30,221 bases of DNA, from positions 1 through 30,221 of the forward strand of contig UQOB01000006.1 in the NCBI GenBank assembly GCA_900542595.1, read 5' to 3'. Every line of letters starts with the position of its first letter. The stretch's first letter is position 1. This document shows positions 8,127 through 15,820 of this stretch, one piece after another. A program made the position numbers and the translations under genes. A model generated the notes under the pieces. It worked only from the letters and a program-made list of their open reading frames with translations. It did no database searches and was not told the DNA's origin. The stretch is from an uncultured Mollicutes bacterium. Its GTDB lineage: Bacteria > Bacillota_I > Bacilli_A > RFN20 > CAG-826.

Positions 8127-9080
8127 TTACTTAATTTCTTCCGTTAATCCGTGCTTTCTTTCATAACGGACTAAGAGATAGCTGACAGTGATCCCAATCG
8201 CGAGGAAGAGGAAGCCGAGGAAGAGGTCGACCCATTCCATAGGGGTTGAGAATCTCCAACTGGTGTAGGTCGCATAGATTTCCGGATTGATAAACATTGT
8301 GATGATGGAGCCTAAAGAAAGACCAACGATGACGCAGAAAGTGTTACCCCGGTGAGTTTTTAAGAGGTGGCTCATTACTTTACTGACCGTGAATAAGCCG
8401 ATTAGGAAGCCGATAGCTAAACACCCGTAAACTAAGAAAATCATCGGGTTTTCTTTCCAATAGGTGAAGCTGATGGATTCAATTAAGGGGGTGAAATAGC
8501 CGATCATCATTAAGATTGCACTGGCGCTTAGCCCAGGGACTAATTGCGTGATGCTGACGACGTACCCTAAAACAAGGAATAAGAGGTAATAGTACCAGGG
8601 GATATTAGTTAAAGTCGCTTCCGGTTGTAGGAAGATTGAACAAACACTGATGGCGATGGGGATGATGAGCCCAATAGCAAAGAGAACAAATCTCAACGGT
8701 GTTTTCTTCTCGTTTTTAACTTGGTCAACGACGGACGGGAAAGAGCCAATCATCAGCCCAGCGAAAAGAAGGACCGTCGCAAAAGGAAGAATCGCTAAAA
8801 GTTCTTTAACCCCGATAAAACCGAGAACGACCCCAAGGATGGCCCCTATGATGATTGGTAAAAGGAACAAGAAACAGGCTTTAAACTTCTTAAAGATATT
8901 GCTGATGGCAAATAAGAGTTTTTCATAAAGCCTAAAGATGATAGCGATCGTGGAACCGCTGACACCGGGGACGATGATAGCGAGCCCAATAAAGGCTCCT
9001 AAGACGCCGCCTTTCGCTATTTCCTTTTTATTTTTATAAGTGAGATCAAGTTCTTTTGTTTGTTGTTCTTCGTTTTCCAT
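8127..9080 (-). CDS. popT: DUF368 membrane protein, PopT-like undecaprenyl-phosphate translocase
   Basis: This polytopic membrane protein of 317 residues belongs to the DUF368 family. After a short charged N-terminus comes the family signature KGGVLGAFIGLAIIVPGVSGST, with the conserved PGVSGST near residue 40. A second, symmetric copy (TQLVPGLSASAILM) occurs near residue 185, as expected for the inverted-repeat fold. About eight to nine hydrophobic segments are visible. DUF368 proteins have been shown to return undecaprenyl phosphate to the inner leaflet for reuse in wall-polymer synthesis, so its presence suggests the organism still makes cell-envelope polymers on that carrier, unlike wall-less Mollicutes. 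It is transcribed alone. There is no Shine-Dalgarno before the ATG; a -10-like TATCCT ends only 7 nt upstream, so the mRNA may be leaderless. Confidence 0.88.
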   Translation of the reverse strand: MENEEQQTKELDLTYKNKKEIAKGGVLGAFIGLAIIVPGVSGSTIAIIFRLYEKLLFAISNIFKKFKACFLFLLPIIIGAILGVVLGFIGVKELLAILPFATVLLFAGLMIGSFPSVVDQVKNEKKTPLRFVLFAIGLIIPIAISVCSIFLQPEATLTNIPWYYYLLFLVLGYVVSITQLVPGLSASAILMMIGYFTPLIESISFTYWKENPMIFLVYGCLAIGFLIGLFTVSKVMSHLLKTHRGNTFCVIVGLSLGSIITMFINPEIYATYTSWRFSTPMEWVDLFLGFLFLAIGITVSYLLVRYERKHGLTEEIK

Positions 9081-9087
9081 AGATAAA

Positions 9088-9116
9088 AGGATAGCAAAAG
9101 TCGGAATGTTTTTAAA
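9088..9116 (-). promoter_or_regulatory. Predicted promoter of the DUF368 gene, possibly leaderless
   Basis: On the minus strand, -35-like TTTAAA (9116-9111), a 17-bp spacer and -10-like TATCCT (9093-9088) end 7 nt before the ATG. No ribosome site is present. Confidence 0.45.
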
Positions 9117-9212
9117 TCTCTAAATATCAAGGGTGGTTTAGTCTAATATTATAGCTACTCATCGATGGTTTTGCCTTATTTTTTTCAATGTACCGCTTTC
9201 AAAGATGCCGGG

Positions 9213-9241
9213 TTGTTTAATTTATAAATTAAAGTTACAAT
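9213..9241 (+). promoter_or_regulatory. Predicted promoter of the 756-residue lipoprotein gene
   Basis: TTGTTT (9213-9218) and TACAAT (9236-9241) are separated by 17 bp. The transcript would start near 9248, ahead of the AAAGGAG ribosome site at 9259-9265. Confidence 0.55.
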
Positions 9242-9271
9242 AAAGCCACAGGTAAATGAAAGGAGAAATAA

Positions 9272-11542
9272 ATGAATCGTAAGATCATTGCCTTACCTTT
9301 AGTTGGGCTTTTGTTTTTGGCTGGTTGTACCGACCCCGAAACAAGTTCAATTTCGATTCCTTCAAGTTCGTCCACTAGTAGCAGTACCACCAGTAGTACT
9401 CCCAGTAGCGATCCTGAAGGTGTCACAAAACTCGCTGACGTTATCGCGTTAGATAACGGAGCTGAATTCACCAGTCGCGGTGTTTATATGGGTGGTAGCG
9501 ATAAACTCAATACCGAATACAATACCTATAACTCCATTTATGTCGCAGATGGTGAAGCTTTCTATCAACTTTTCCGGGTCGATGCTGATTTATTACCGGA
9601 AGGCTTAGAAATTGGTAAAACCGTCCTTGAATTCGAAGGCAATGTTTCCAATTACTTCGATAAAGATACCGAAATTACGGTCTATGAAGCCTCTGTCAGT
9701 AAAGTTACCGCTGTGGAAGATAGTACTGTCCTCCCCGGTGTTGAATTAACCCTTGATGCCGACCACCAAGTGGAAATCAATCAAGCTAATATCAATAGAA
9801 AAGTCTCCGTTAAAGGCGGTGTTGTTACCAATAAGACCTCGGATAACTTTGGTAATATCAACATTTATTTCACCGTCGGTGACGGAAGCTATGAAATCAA
9901 GATCGATAGCCGTTATGGCAATGTCGAAACTGATGTCTTAAAAGACCTCGCCTCCGGCGATACTTTCGATACCAAGACCTTCGTTGAACGGGGCAAATTT
10001 GTGTACGCGGAAGGCTTAACCATCACCAAGAAAGGGTCTGGCGGCGATGTTCCTCCGACTCCGCCGGTCGATGAAAGCTATGTCACTGAACTCGTCAGCG
10101 GCAACAGCTACAAACTCGGTCTCTACCAAGAAACCGCTGGAAAATGGGCTTTCGTCAATGGCGAAATGTCCACTCGGTTCGTTGCGACTGTTGAAAACTA
10201 TACGGAAGCTCCCGAGTTTGTGATCACCGCTGTTACTGATGGCTATACTCTCCAAGTCAAAGATACTAAAAAATACTTAGGGACCGTCTATGATGGCACC
10301 GAATTCACCAACCCGGGTTACGTCGATGAAGCCTACACTTGGCAATGGAATACCGAATACTACACCTTCACCACGAAAGTTGGAGAAGACGTTAAATATC
10401 TCGGCGCCTATAGCAATTTCACCACTCTTAGCTTAAGCAACCTCAGCTATGCCGCTAATAAAGGTAACTTCGTCATGCACGCTTATAACGAAGACCCGAG
10501 AGTTGTTACGGAAGCTCCGGAAGCCGTCAAAACGACTGTTGCTGACTTACTCGCTGACCCGAAAGGCAACACCCTTTATGAATTAACCGGTGTCGCGGAA
10601 GGCTTAGCTAATGATGCATACGGGAATGGCTATATCACTGATCCCGAAAGTGGCCTCAGCATTAAACTCTACGGCAACACCACGACCGCGACCGCTCTCA
10701 CTTGGGACGGCGCGAAATGGAATTATTCCAACCCGAAAGATTCCCAAACGACCTTAAAAGATCTCAAGAATGGTGACACCATCACCATCCAAGGTATCTG
10801 GGACACCAATTACAAAAATCTCTCGGCTGTCACCACCAAAATCACCCCGGCGACCGGTGATGAAACCTATGCGGTCACTATCGAAGAAACCGCCAATGGC
10901 ACGGTCACCGCTAATCCGACAACTGCCGCCTATGGGGCGACTGTTACCTTAACCATCACTCCGAATGCCAACTACCGGATCGATAAAATTTCTATCGACC
11001 ATGGTTATACTAAAGAAACCATCAGCGCTTCCGAAGATGCCTATACCTTCACCGCGACCGCTGTTAACAAAGTCACTGTCGTCTTTGTTGACACCACGGA
11101 AATCGCGAGCACCTTCACCATTACGAAAGAAGCTTTCCCTGCTTTAACTGATTCGTATGCTGATGTTACTGGCACGATTAACGTCAATGGCACAGAGGTT
11201 ACTTTAGATGGTCACCAAATCTATGATGGCGGCTGCTTACAATTAAGAAATAAGAACAATAACCCCTCCTTAATCAGTAACACTGTTGCGATTCCTGGTA
11301 AGATCACCTCGATCACCGTCAACTTTATGGAAGGCAAGGGTCTTCCAAAAGCTGGACTCTTCGGGATTGCGACCGGTGAAGCGGTTGTTACCTCGGTCTC
11401 TGATTTCGGCGAATACGCTCAAAGTGTGACCTATACTGCGAAAGGAAGCAACGATTCTTACTTTGCGGTTGGTCATACCGGTGCGGACACTGGTTCGATG
11501 TACATCGAAAGCATCGTCGTCAACTTCACCCCGAACGCCTAA
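9272..11542 (+). CDS. Large modular surface lipoprotein with OB-like, shared beta, and B-repeat-like domains
   Basis: This is a predicted surface lipoprotein of 756 residues, lipobox LAGC with lipidated Cys19, followed by a Ser/Thr-rich linker to about residue 50. Domains in order: an OB-like beta region (~52-260); the ~140-residue domain (~270-410) shared with the small lipoprotein at 6466; an OB-like domain (~420-530, with GYITDPESGLSIKLYGN and GDTITIQGIWD); a bacterial B-repeat-like domain (~532-608, TIEETANGTVTANPTTAAYG and TLTITPNANYRI); and a C-terminal jelly-roll-like beta domain (~612-756). Such domain sets often accompany extracellular nucleases or adhesins, but no catalytic motif is seen here. 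It has its own promoter and terminator. A role in binding nucleic acid or glycan at the surface is inference. The start is fixed by AAAGGAG 6 nt upstream. Confidence 0.85.
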   Translation: MNRKIIALPLVGLLFLAGCTDPETSSISIPSSSSTSSSTTSSTPSSDPEGVTKLADVIALDNGAEFTSRGVYMGGSDKLNTEYNTYNSIYVADGEAFYQLFRVDADLLPEGLEIGKTVLEFEGNVSNYFDKDTEITVYEASVSKVTAVEDSTVLPGVELTLDADHQVEINQANINRKVSVKGGVVTNKTSDNFGNINIYFTVGDGSYEIKIDSRYGNVETDVLKDLASGDTFDTKTFVERGKFVYAEGLTITKKGSGGDVPPTPPVDESYVTELVSGNSYKLGLYQETAGKWAFVNGEMSTRFVATVENYTEAPEFVITAVTDGYTLQVKDTKKYLGTVYDGTEFTNPGYVDEAYTWQWNTEYYTFTTKVGEDVKYLGAYSNFTTLSLSNLSYAANKGNFVMHAYNEDPRVVTEAPEAVKTTVADLLADPKGNTLYELTGVAEGLANDAYGNGYITDPESGLSIKLYGNTTTATALTWDGAKWNYSNPKDSQTTLKDLKNGDTITIQGIWDTNYKNLSAVTTKITPATGDETYAVTIEETANGTVTANPTTAAYGATVTLTITPNANYRIDKISIDHGYTKETISASEDAYTFTATAVNKVTVVFVDTTEIASTFTITKEAFPALTDSYADVTGTINVNGTEVTLDGHQIYDGGCLQLRNKNNNPSLISNTVAIPGKITSITVNFMEGKGLPKAGLFGIATGEAVVTSVSDFGEYAQSVTYTAKGSNDSYFAVGHTGADTGSMYIESIVVNFTPNA

Positions 11543-11586
11543 TTAATAGTTCCGCTATTAATGAGCCCTCCTTTGGAGGGCTTTTT
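11542..11586 (+). terminator. Double-hairpin terminator after the large lipoprotein gene
   Basis: Two hairpins stand in tandem. ATTAATAG/CTATTAAT (11542-11562) is followed directly by AGCCCTCC-TTT-GGAGGGCT (11564-11582) and a T-run. The second has classic terminator form. Confidence 0.92.
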
Positions 11587-11598
11587 CTTTTTCTTTTA

Positions 11599-11627
11599 TT
11601 GTTCTTTCCCCTTTCCCCTCTTATACT
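11599..11627 (+). promoter_or_regulatory. Predicted promoter of nifJ
   Basis: TTGTTC (11599-11604), a 17-bp spacer and TATACT (11622-11627) precede the AAGGAG ribosome site (11639-11644) and ATG 11654. Confidence 0.6.
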
Positions 11628-11653
11628 TATTAACGGATAAGGAGTGTTTTTAC

Positions 11654-14600
11654 ATGTCAGAAATTAAAAAGACTTTCCAATCAGTTGACGGCAACACCGC
11701 CGCGGCAATTGAAAGTTATTATTTCAGCGAGGTAGCGGCTATCTATCCGATTACCCCGTCTTCTCCGATGGCTGAATATGTCGATGTCCTCAGCTCAAAA
11801 GGAGAAAAGAACTTCTTTAATAGCGAAGTTAAAGTAGTGGAAATGCAATCGGAAGCGGGTGCCTCCGGTGCCGTGCACGGCGCGTTACAAGGGGGAGCCT
11901 TAGCGACCACTTATACCGCGAGCCAAGGTTTACTCTTAATGATTCCGAACCTCTATAAATGGGTCGGGGAACTTTTACCGGCGGTCCTCCACGTCAGCGC
12001 TAGAAGCTTAGCCACCAGAGCCCTTTCAATCTTCGGTGATCAAGCTGATATTTATGCTTGCCGACAAACTGGGGCCATCATGATTTGTTCCAATAGCGTC
12101 CAAGAAATCGCTGACCTCACCCCGGTGGCCCACTTGACCGCGATTGAAGCGAGCTTACCGGTCCTCCATTTTTTCGATGGTTTTAGAACCTCGCACGAAG
12201 TTCAAAATGTTGAATTTATCGATAAAGAAGAATGGAAGAAACTTCTCCCTGTTGAAAAATTAGAAGAATTTAGAAAGCGGGCTTTAAATCCTCATACTCA
12301 CCCGGTTACCCGTGGTGGAGCGGAAAATGATGATATCTACTTCCAAGCGAGAGAAGCCCAAAATACCCAATTCATCAATGCCTTAAGTGTCGCCGAAAAA
12401 TATTTCAAAGAAGCGAGTAGATTAACGGGGAGAGAATACGCTCCGTTCGTCTATTATGGGGCGAAAGATGCTGAAAAGATCATTATCGCTATGGGTTCGG
12501 TCACCGAAACGGCGACCGAAGTCGTTGATGAACTCTTAAAGAAGGGTGAAAAAGTTGGTATCGTGAAAGTTCACCTTTACCGGCCTTTCAGTGCGAAACT
12601 TTTATGCGAAGCGATTCCGTCCACTGTCAAGATGATCGCTGTTCTCGACCGGACCAAAGAAAATGGTTCGGAAGGGGAACCGCTCTATCTCGATGTCGTG
12701 GCCGCTCTTAAAGAAATGGATCGACATATCGATGTCGTCCTCGGCGGAAGATATGGTCTTTCCAGCAAAGACACCCAACCGAAAGACGTCAAGAGTGTCT
12801 ATGATTTCTTGAGCAATAAAGACCATTGGAATGGTTTCACCGTCGGTATCAATGATGATGTCACTCATCTTTCGATTCCGGTCGATGAAAGCTTCAAGAT
12901 TGCTCATGACTATACTTCCTGCTTATTCTATGGTTTAGGAAGCGACGGCACCGTGAGCGCTAATAAGAGCTCGATTAAGATCATCGGTGATGCTACTCAC
13001 CAATTCGCGCAAGCTTATTTCCAATACGATAGCCGGAAAGCCGGTGGTACGACTAGAAGCCACCTCCGGTTCGGAAAGAGCCCGATTCACAGTGAATACT
13101 ACGTCAAGAACGCGGACTTCATCTCTTGTTCGCTCGATACCTATATCTTACGGTTCGATATCATCGCTAACCTTAAAGAAGGCGGCACTTTCCTTCTCAA
13201 CACTGATATGGACGATGCCACCCTTGAAAAGGTCATGCCCAACCGGATGAAACACCTCTTAGCGGAAAAACATGCGAAGTTCTATGTTATCGACGCTAAT
13301 AAGATCGCGAGAGAAATCGGAATGGGTCGGCACACTAATACCATTCTTCAAGCTTCCTTCTTCTATTTATCGCAACAAATCATGCCGTACGATGAAGCGA
13401 AGACCTGGATGAAGAAATTCGCGGAAAAGAGCTACAGCAAGAAGGGCCAAAAGGTGGTTGAACTCAACTGGAAGGCCATCGATATGGGGACCGAAGGCTT
13501 AAGAGAAGTCAAGGTCAACCCCGAATGGGTTAAACTCCCGGTCAAGAAAGTCATCGAAGAAGGCGACGACAAATACTTTGATACTTATGTTGAAACCATC
13601 GATCGTCTCGACGGCGATGAACTCCCGACTTCTGCCTTCCTTCAAAGCGAACTCCTCGATGGGACCATGGAACCCAATATCACCTTCCGGCAAAAACGGG
13701 CGATTGCCGATATGGTTCCTCAATGGCACAAAGAAAATTGTATCCAATGTAACCAATGTTCCTTCGTCTGTCCGCACGCAACCATTAGACCGTTCTTAAT
13801 CGACGAAAAAGAAATGGAAAATGCGCCGGATGTTGTGAAGAACAATGTCGTCGATGCGATGGGGCCGAGTGTCAAGGGCTTGAAGTTCAAGATCCAAGTC
13901 TCGACTATGAACTGCGTCGGTTGCGGCCTCTGCGTCAGCGAATGTATGGCTAATAAGACCGCTCTTAAGACCGGCAGTGGCAAGATGGCTCTCACGATGG
14001 AAGAAGCCAAGACTCAATTCGCCGAACAAGAAGGGGCGGATTACCTCTATAAACACACCACCTATAAGGCTGATAAGTTCCCGTTAACCACTGTTAAAGG
14101 TGTTGGCTTCTTAATGCCTTACATGGAAGTCAGCGGTGCCTGCGCGGGGTGCGGAGAAGCGCCGTATTACCGTTTAGTCACCCAACTCTTCGGGAAAGAC
14201 ATGTTAGTCGCTAACGCGACCGGCTGCTCTTCCATCTACTGCGGTAGCACCCCTCTCACTCCCTTCGTCACCGATAAAGACGGCAATGGCCCGGCTTGGG
14301 CGAACTCCTTATTCGAAGATAACGCCGAATATGGTTTTGGGATGAGAATTGCTACTGACTATAAACTCACCCAAATTTCGAGAATCCTTGAAAAGGCCTT
14401 GACCGCTAGTGACGTCACAGATCATTTTAAAGAAGTGATCAAAAACTACTTAGCCAATATCAAGAATCGGCAAGTTAGCCGCGGTCTCGTCGCTGATTTA
14501 ATGGAAGAAACCGAAAAGAGCGAAAATAAAGAAGTCAAAGAACTCAAGCTTTACTACCGTGACCTCATCGATAAGAGTGTCTGGATCGTCGGTGGTGATG

Positions 14601-15220
14601 GTTGGTCCTACGATATCGGTTACGGCGGTCTCGACCACGTCCTTGCTAACGAAGCGGACGTCAATGTCCTCGTCCTCGATACCGAAGTCTACAGCAACAC
14701 CGGTGGCCAAGCCTCCAAGAGCTCGCAGACGGGTTCCATCAACAAATTCACCGCTAGCGGTAAGAAAGAAGCCAAGAAGAACCTTGCTCTTATGGCGATG
14801 GCCTACGGTCACGTCTATGTCGCCCAAATCGCCCTCGGCGCCAACCCGATGAAAGCCATCCAAGCTTTACGGGATGCCGATAGCTATAACGGCCCGAGCT
14901 TAGTCATCTGCTATTGCCCCTGCGTCAACCAAGGGATCAAAGGCGGACTCGTCAACTCCATCAAAGAAGAAAAGGACGCTGTCGACTGCGGTTACTTCAC
15001 CACCTTCCGGTATGACCCGAGAAAAGTGGGACACGAACTTGAACTCGACTGCAAAGAACCTGACTTCAGCAAGTTCCGGGACTTTGTGATGCACGAAACC
15101 CGGTTCAGCCAACTCCCGGTCGTTAACCCGGCTCACGCGGAAGAACTCTTAACCAAGAGTGAAGAATACGCGAAGAAACGGTGGGCGGCCATCAAGCGGT
15201 TCGGTGGACTTGATAAATAA
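11654..15220 (+). CDS. nifJ: Pyruvate:ferredoxin (flavodoxin) oxidoreductase, single-chain
   Basis: This cytoplasmic enzyme oxidises pyruvate with CoA to acetyl-CoA and CO2 and passes electrons to ferredoxin or flavodoxin. The 1,188-residue single chain has all the fused domains. The N-terminal pyruvate domain has YPITPSSPMAEYVD; a two-cluster ferredoxin domain has CIQCNQCSFVCPH (~695) and CVGCGLCVSEC (~754). The C-terminal TPP domain has a CAGCGEAPYY cluster-ligand motif (~828), GGDGWSYDIGYGGLDHVL (~980) and LDTEVYSNTGGQ. The last Cys of the second cluster is followed by Met rather than the common Pro. I chose ATG 11654, with AAGGAG 9 nt upstream and the family N-terminus, over the open frame from 11561, which overlaps the preceding terminator. 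It marks an anaerobic fermentative metabolism and is transcribed alone. Confidence 0.97.
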   Translation: MSEIKKTFQSVDGNTAAAIESYYFSEVAAIYPITPSSPMAEYVDVLSSKGEKNFFNSEVKVVEMQSEAGASGAVHGALQGGALATTYTASQGLLLMIPNLYKWVGELLPAVLHVSARSLATRALSIFGDQADIYACRQTGAIMICSNSVQEIADLTPVAHLTAIEASLPVLHFFDGFRTSHEVQNVEFIDKEEWKKLLPVEKLEEFRKRALNPHTHPVTRGGAENDDIYFQAREAQNTQFINALSVAEKYFKEASRLTGREYAPFVYYGAKDAEKIIIAMGSVTETATEVVDELLKKGEKVGIVKVHLYRPFSAKLLCEAIPSTVKMIAVLDRTKENGSEGEPLYLDVVAALKEMDRHIDVVLGGRYGLSSKDTQPKDVKSVYDFLSNKDHWNGFTVGINDDVTHLSIPVDESFKIAHDYTSCLFYGLGSDGTVSANKSSIKIIGDATHQFAQAYFQYDSRKAGGTTRSHLRFGKSPIHSEYYVKNADFISCSLDTYILRFDIIANLKEGGTFLLNTDMDDATLEKVMPNRMKHLLAEKHAKFYVIDANKIAREIGMGRHTNTILQASFFYLSQQIMPYDEAKTWMKKFAEKSYSKKGQKVVELNWKAIDMGTEGLREVKVNPEWVKLPVKKVIEEGDDKYFDTYVETIDRLDGDELPTSAFLQSELLDGTMEPNITFRQKRAIADMVPQWHKENCIQCNQCSFVCPHATIRPFLIDEKEMENAPDVVKNNVVDAMGPSVKGLKFKIQVSTMNCVGCGLCVSECMANKTALKTGSGKMALTMEEAKTQFAEQEGADYLYKHTTYKADKFPLTTVKGVGFLMPYMEVSGACAGCGEAPYYRLVTQLFGKDMLVANATGCSSIYCGSTPLTPFVTDKDGNGPAWANSLFEDNAEYGFGMRIATDYKLTQISRILEKALTASDVTDHFKEVIKNYLANIKNRQVSRGLVADLMEETEKSENKEVKELKLYYRDLIDKSVWIVGGDGWSYDIGYGGLDHVLANEADVNVLVLDTEVYSNTGGQASKSSQTGSINKFTASGKKEAKKNLALMAMAYGHVYVAQIALGANPMKAIQALRDADSYNGPSLVICYCPCVNQGIKGGLVNSIKEEKDAVDCGYFTTFRYDPRKVGHELELDCKEPDFSKFRDFVMHETRFSQLPVVNPAHAEELLTKSEEYAKKRWAAIKRFGGLDK

Positions 15221-15239
15221 GTTCTAAACTAGACCTAAG

Positions 15240-15265
15240 AAGGAAGGGGAAACCCTTCCTTTTTT
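15240..15265 (+). terminator. Terminator of nifJ
   Basis: An AAGGAAGGG/CCCTTCCTT stem with loop GAAA is followed by a T-run. It starts 20 bp after the stop codon. Confidence 0.93.
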
Positions 15266-15278
15266 CGTTTACTCTTTT

Positions 15279-15284
15279 TAAGAT
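15279..15284 (+). promoter_or_regulatory. -10 element of the XRE gene, leaderless arrangement
   Basis: TAAGAT ends 6 nt before ATG 15291, so transcription would begin at or next to the start codon. No Shine-Dalgarno and no good -35 box are visible. The same TAAGAT-N6-ATG layout precedes lgt. Confidence 0.45.
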
Positions 15285-15290
15285 ATCTTT

Positions 15291-15584
15291 ATGATTAATG
15301 ATGTCCTCAAGCAATATATAAAAGAACATAACCTAACCCAGAAAGAATTGGCTGCGCTTTTAAGTGAAAACGAGGTCAACATGAGCCGTTATCTATCAGG
15401 CAGTAGGAGCCCGTCCCTCAAGACCATCAAGCGGTGGTGCATGGTTTTAAATATCCCTTTATTTTCCGTATTTAAAGAAGAAAAGTGGAGTTTTGAAGAG
15501 ATATTGCGATTTTTAAAAGAAGTAAGAAACGATTTAAATGACGAAGAAAAGATGACTTTAATCAAGGCCATTCTCGAAAAATAA
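15291..15584 (+). CDS. Small XRE-family helix-turn-helix regulator
   Basis: This is a predicted DNA-binding regulator of 97 residues. Residues 5-58 form an XRE/Cro-type helix-turn-helix: LKQYIKEHNLTQKELAALL, then the recognition helix region NEVNMSRYLSGSRSPSLKTIKRW. The C-terminal ~35 residues are a charged helix (FEEILRFLKEVRNDLNDEEK) that may mediate dimerisation. It lies alone between the nifJ terminator and a bidirectional terminator shared with tRNA-Pro. It has no ribosome site, and its ATG is 6 nt after a -10-like TAAGAT. Its target is unknown; the 16-bp palindrome upstream of uvrA, about 190 bp away, is one possible operator. Confidence 0.85.
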   Translation: MINDVLKQYIKEHNLTQKELAALLSENEVNMSRYLSGSRSPSLKTIKRWCMVLNIPLFSVFKEEKWSFEEILRFLKEVRNDLNDEEKMTLIKAILEK

Positions 15585-15589
15585 AAAAG

Positions 15590-15621
15590 AAAAAAGCCGA
15601 GAATTATCTCGGCTAATTTTT
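15590..15621. terminator. Bidirectional terminator between the XRE gene and tRNA-Pro
   Basis: AGCCGAGA/TCTCGGCT with loop ATTA is flanked by an A-rich run on the left and TAATTTTT on the right, so it can end transcription from both convergent genes. Confidence 0.88.
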
Positions 15622-15625
15622 CACC

Positions 15626-15702
15626 TGGTCGGAACGACGCGATTCGAACGCGCGACCCCTACCACCCCAAGGTAGTGCACTACCAAGCTGTGCTACGTCC
15701 CG
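15626..15702 (-). tRNA. tRNA-Pro (anticodon GGG)
   Basis: On the minus strand the cloverleaf has acceptor CGGGACG/CGTTCCG, D-arm TAGCACAGCTTGGTAGTGC, anticodon stem CTACC/GGTAG with loop TTGGGGT (anticodon GGG, bases 15668-15666), T-loop GTTCGAATC and encoded ACCA. The GGTCG before the T-arm is typical of tRNA-Pro. GGG reads CCC/CCU; a TGG isoacceptor is expected elsewhere. Confidence 0.96.
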
Positions 15703-15711
15703 GCTTTGCCT

Positions 15712-15717
15712 ATTATA
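15712..15717 (-). promoter_or_regulatory. -10 element of tRNA-Pro
   Basis: A perfect TATAAT on the minus strand ends 9 nt before the tRNA 5' end. The -35 region at 17 bp spacing (CTTTTA) is weak. Confidence 0.6.
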
Positions 15718-15776
15718 CGTTCTTTCTTGCTGAATAAAAGAGAAAGTGCTCTTTTTTGACCCTCTTTTTGTAAGCG

Positions 15777-15812
15777 TTCCCTTATAAGGGAAGGTTTCTT
15801 GCATGCTATAAT
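15777..15812 (+). promoter_or_regulatory. uvrA promoter with 16-bp palindrome over the -35 region
   Basis: An extended -10 element TGCTATAAT ends at 15812, 8 nt before the uvrA ATG. The -35 position (about 15784-15789) lies inside a perfect 16-bp palindrome TTCCCTTATAAGGGAA (15777-15792). That position suits a repressor site. It does not resemble the Bacillus LexA box (GAAC-N4-GTTC). Confidence 0.6.
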
Positions 15813-15820
15813 CACAGGGT

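Noticed and set aside
11561..11653. Upstream extension of nifJ to ATG 11561
   Set aside because: It overlaps the terminator and promoter, encodes a Phe-rich stretch foreign to PFOR, and ATG 11654 has a proper ribosome site.
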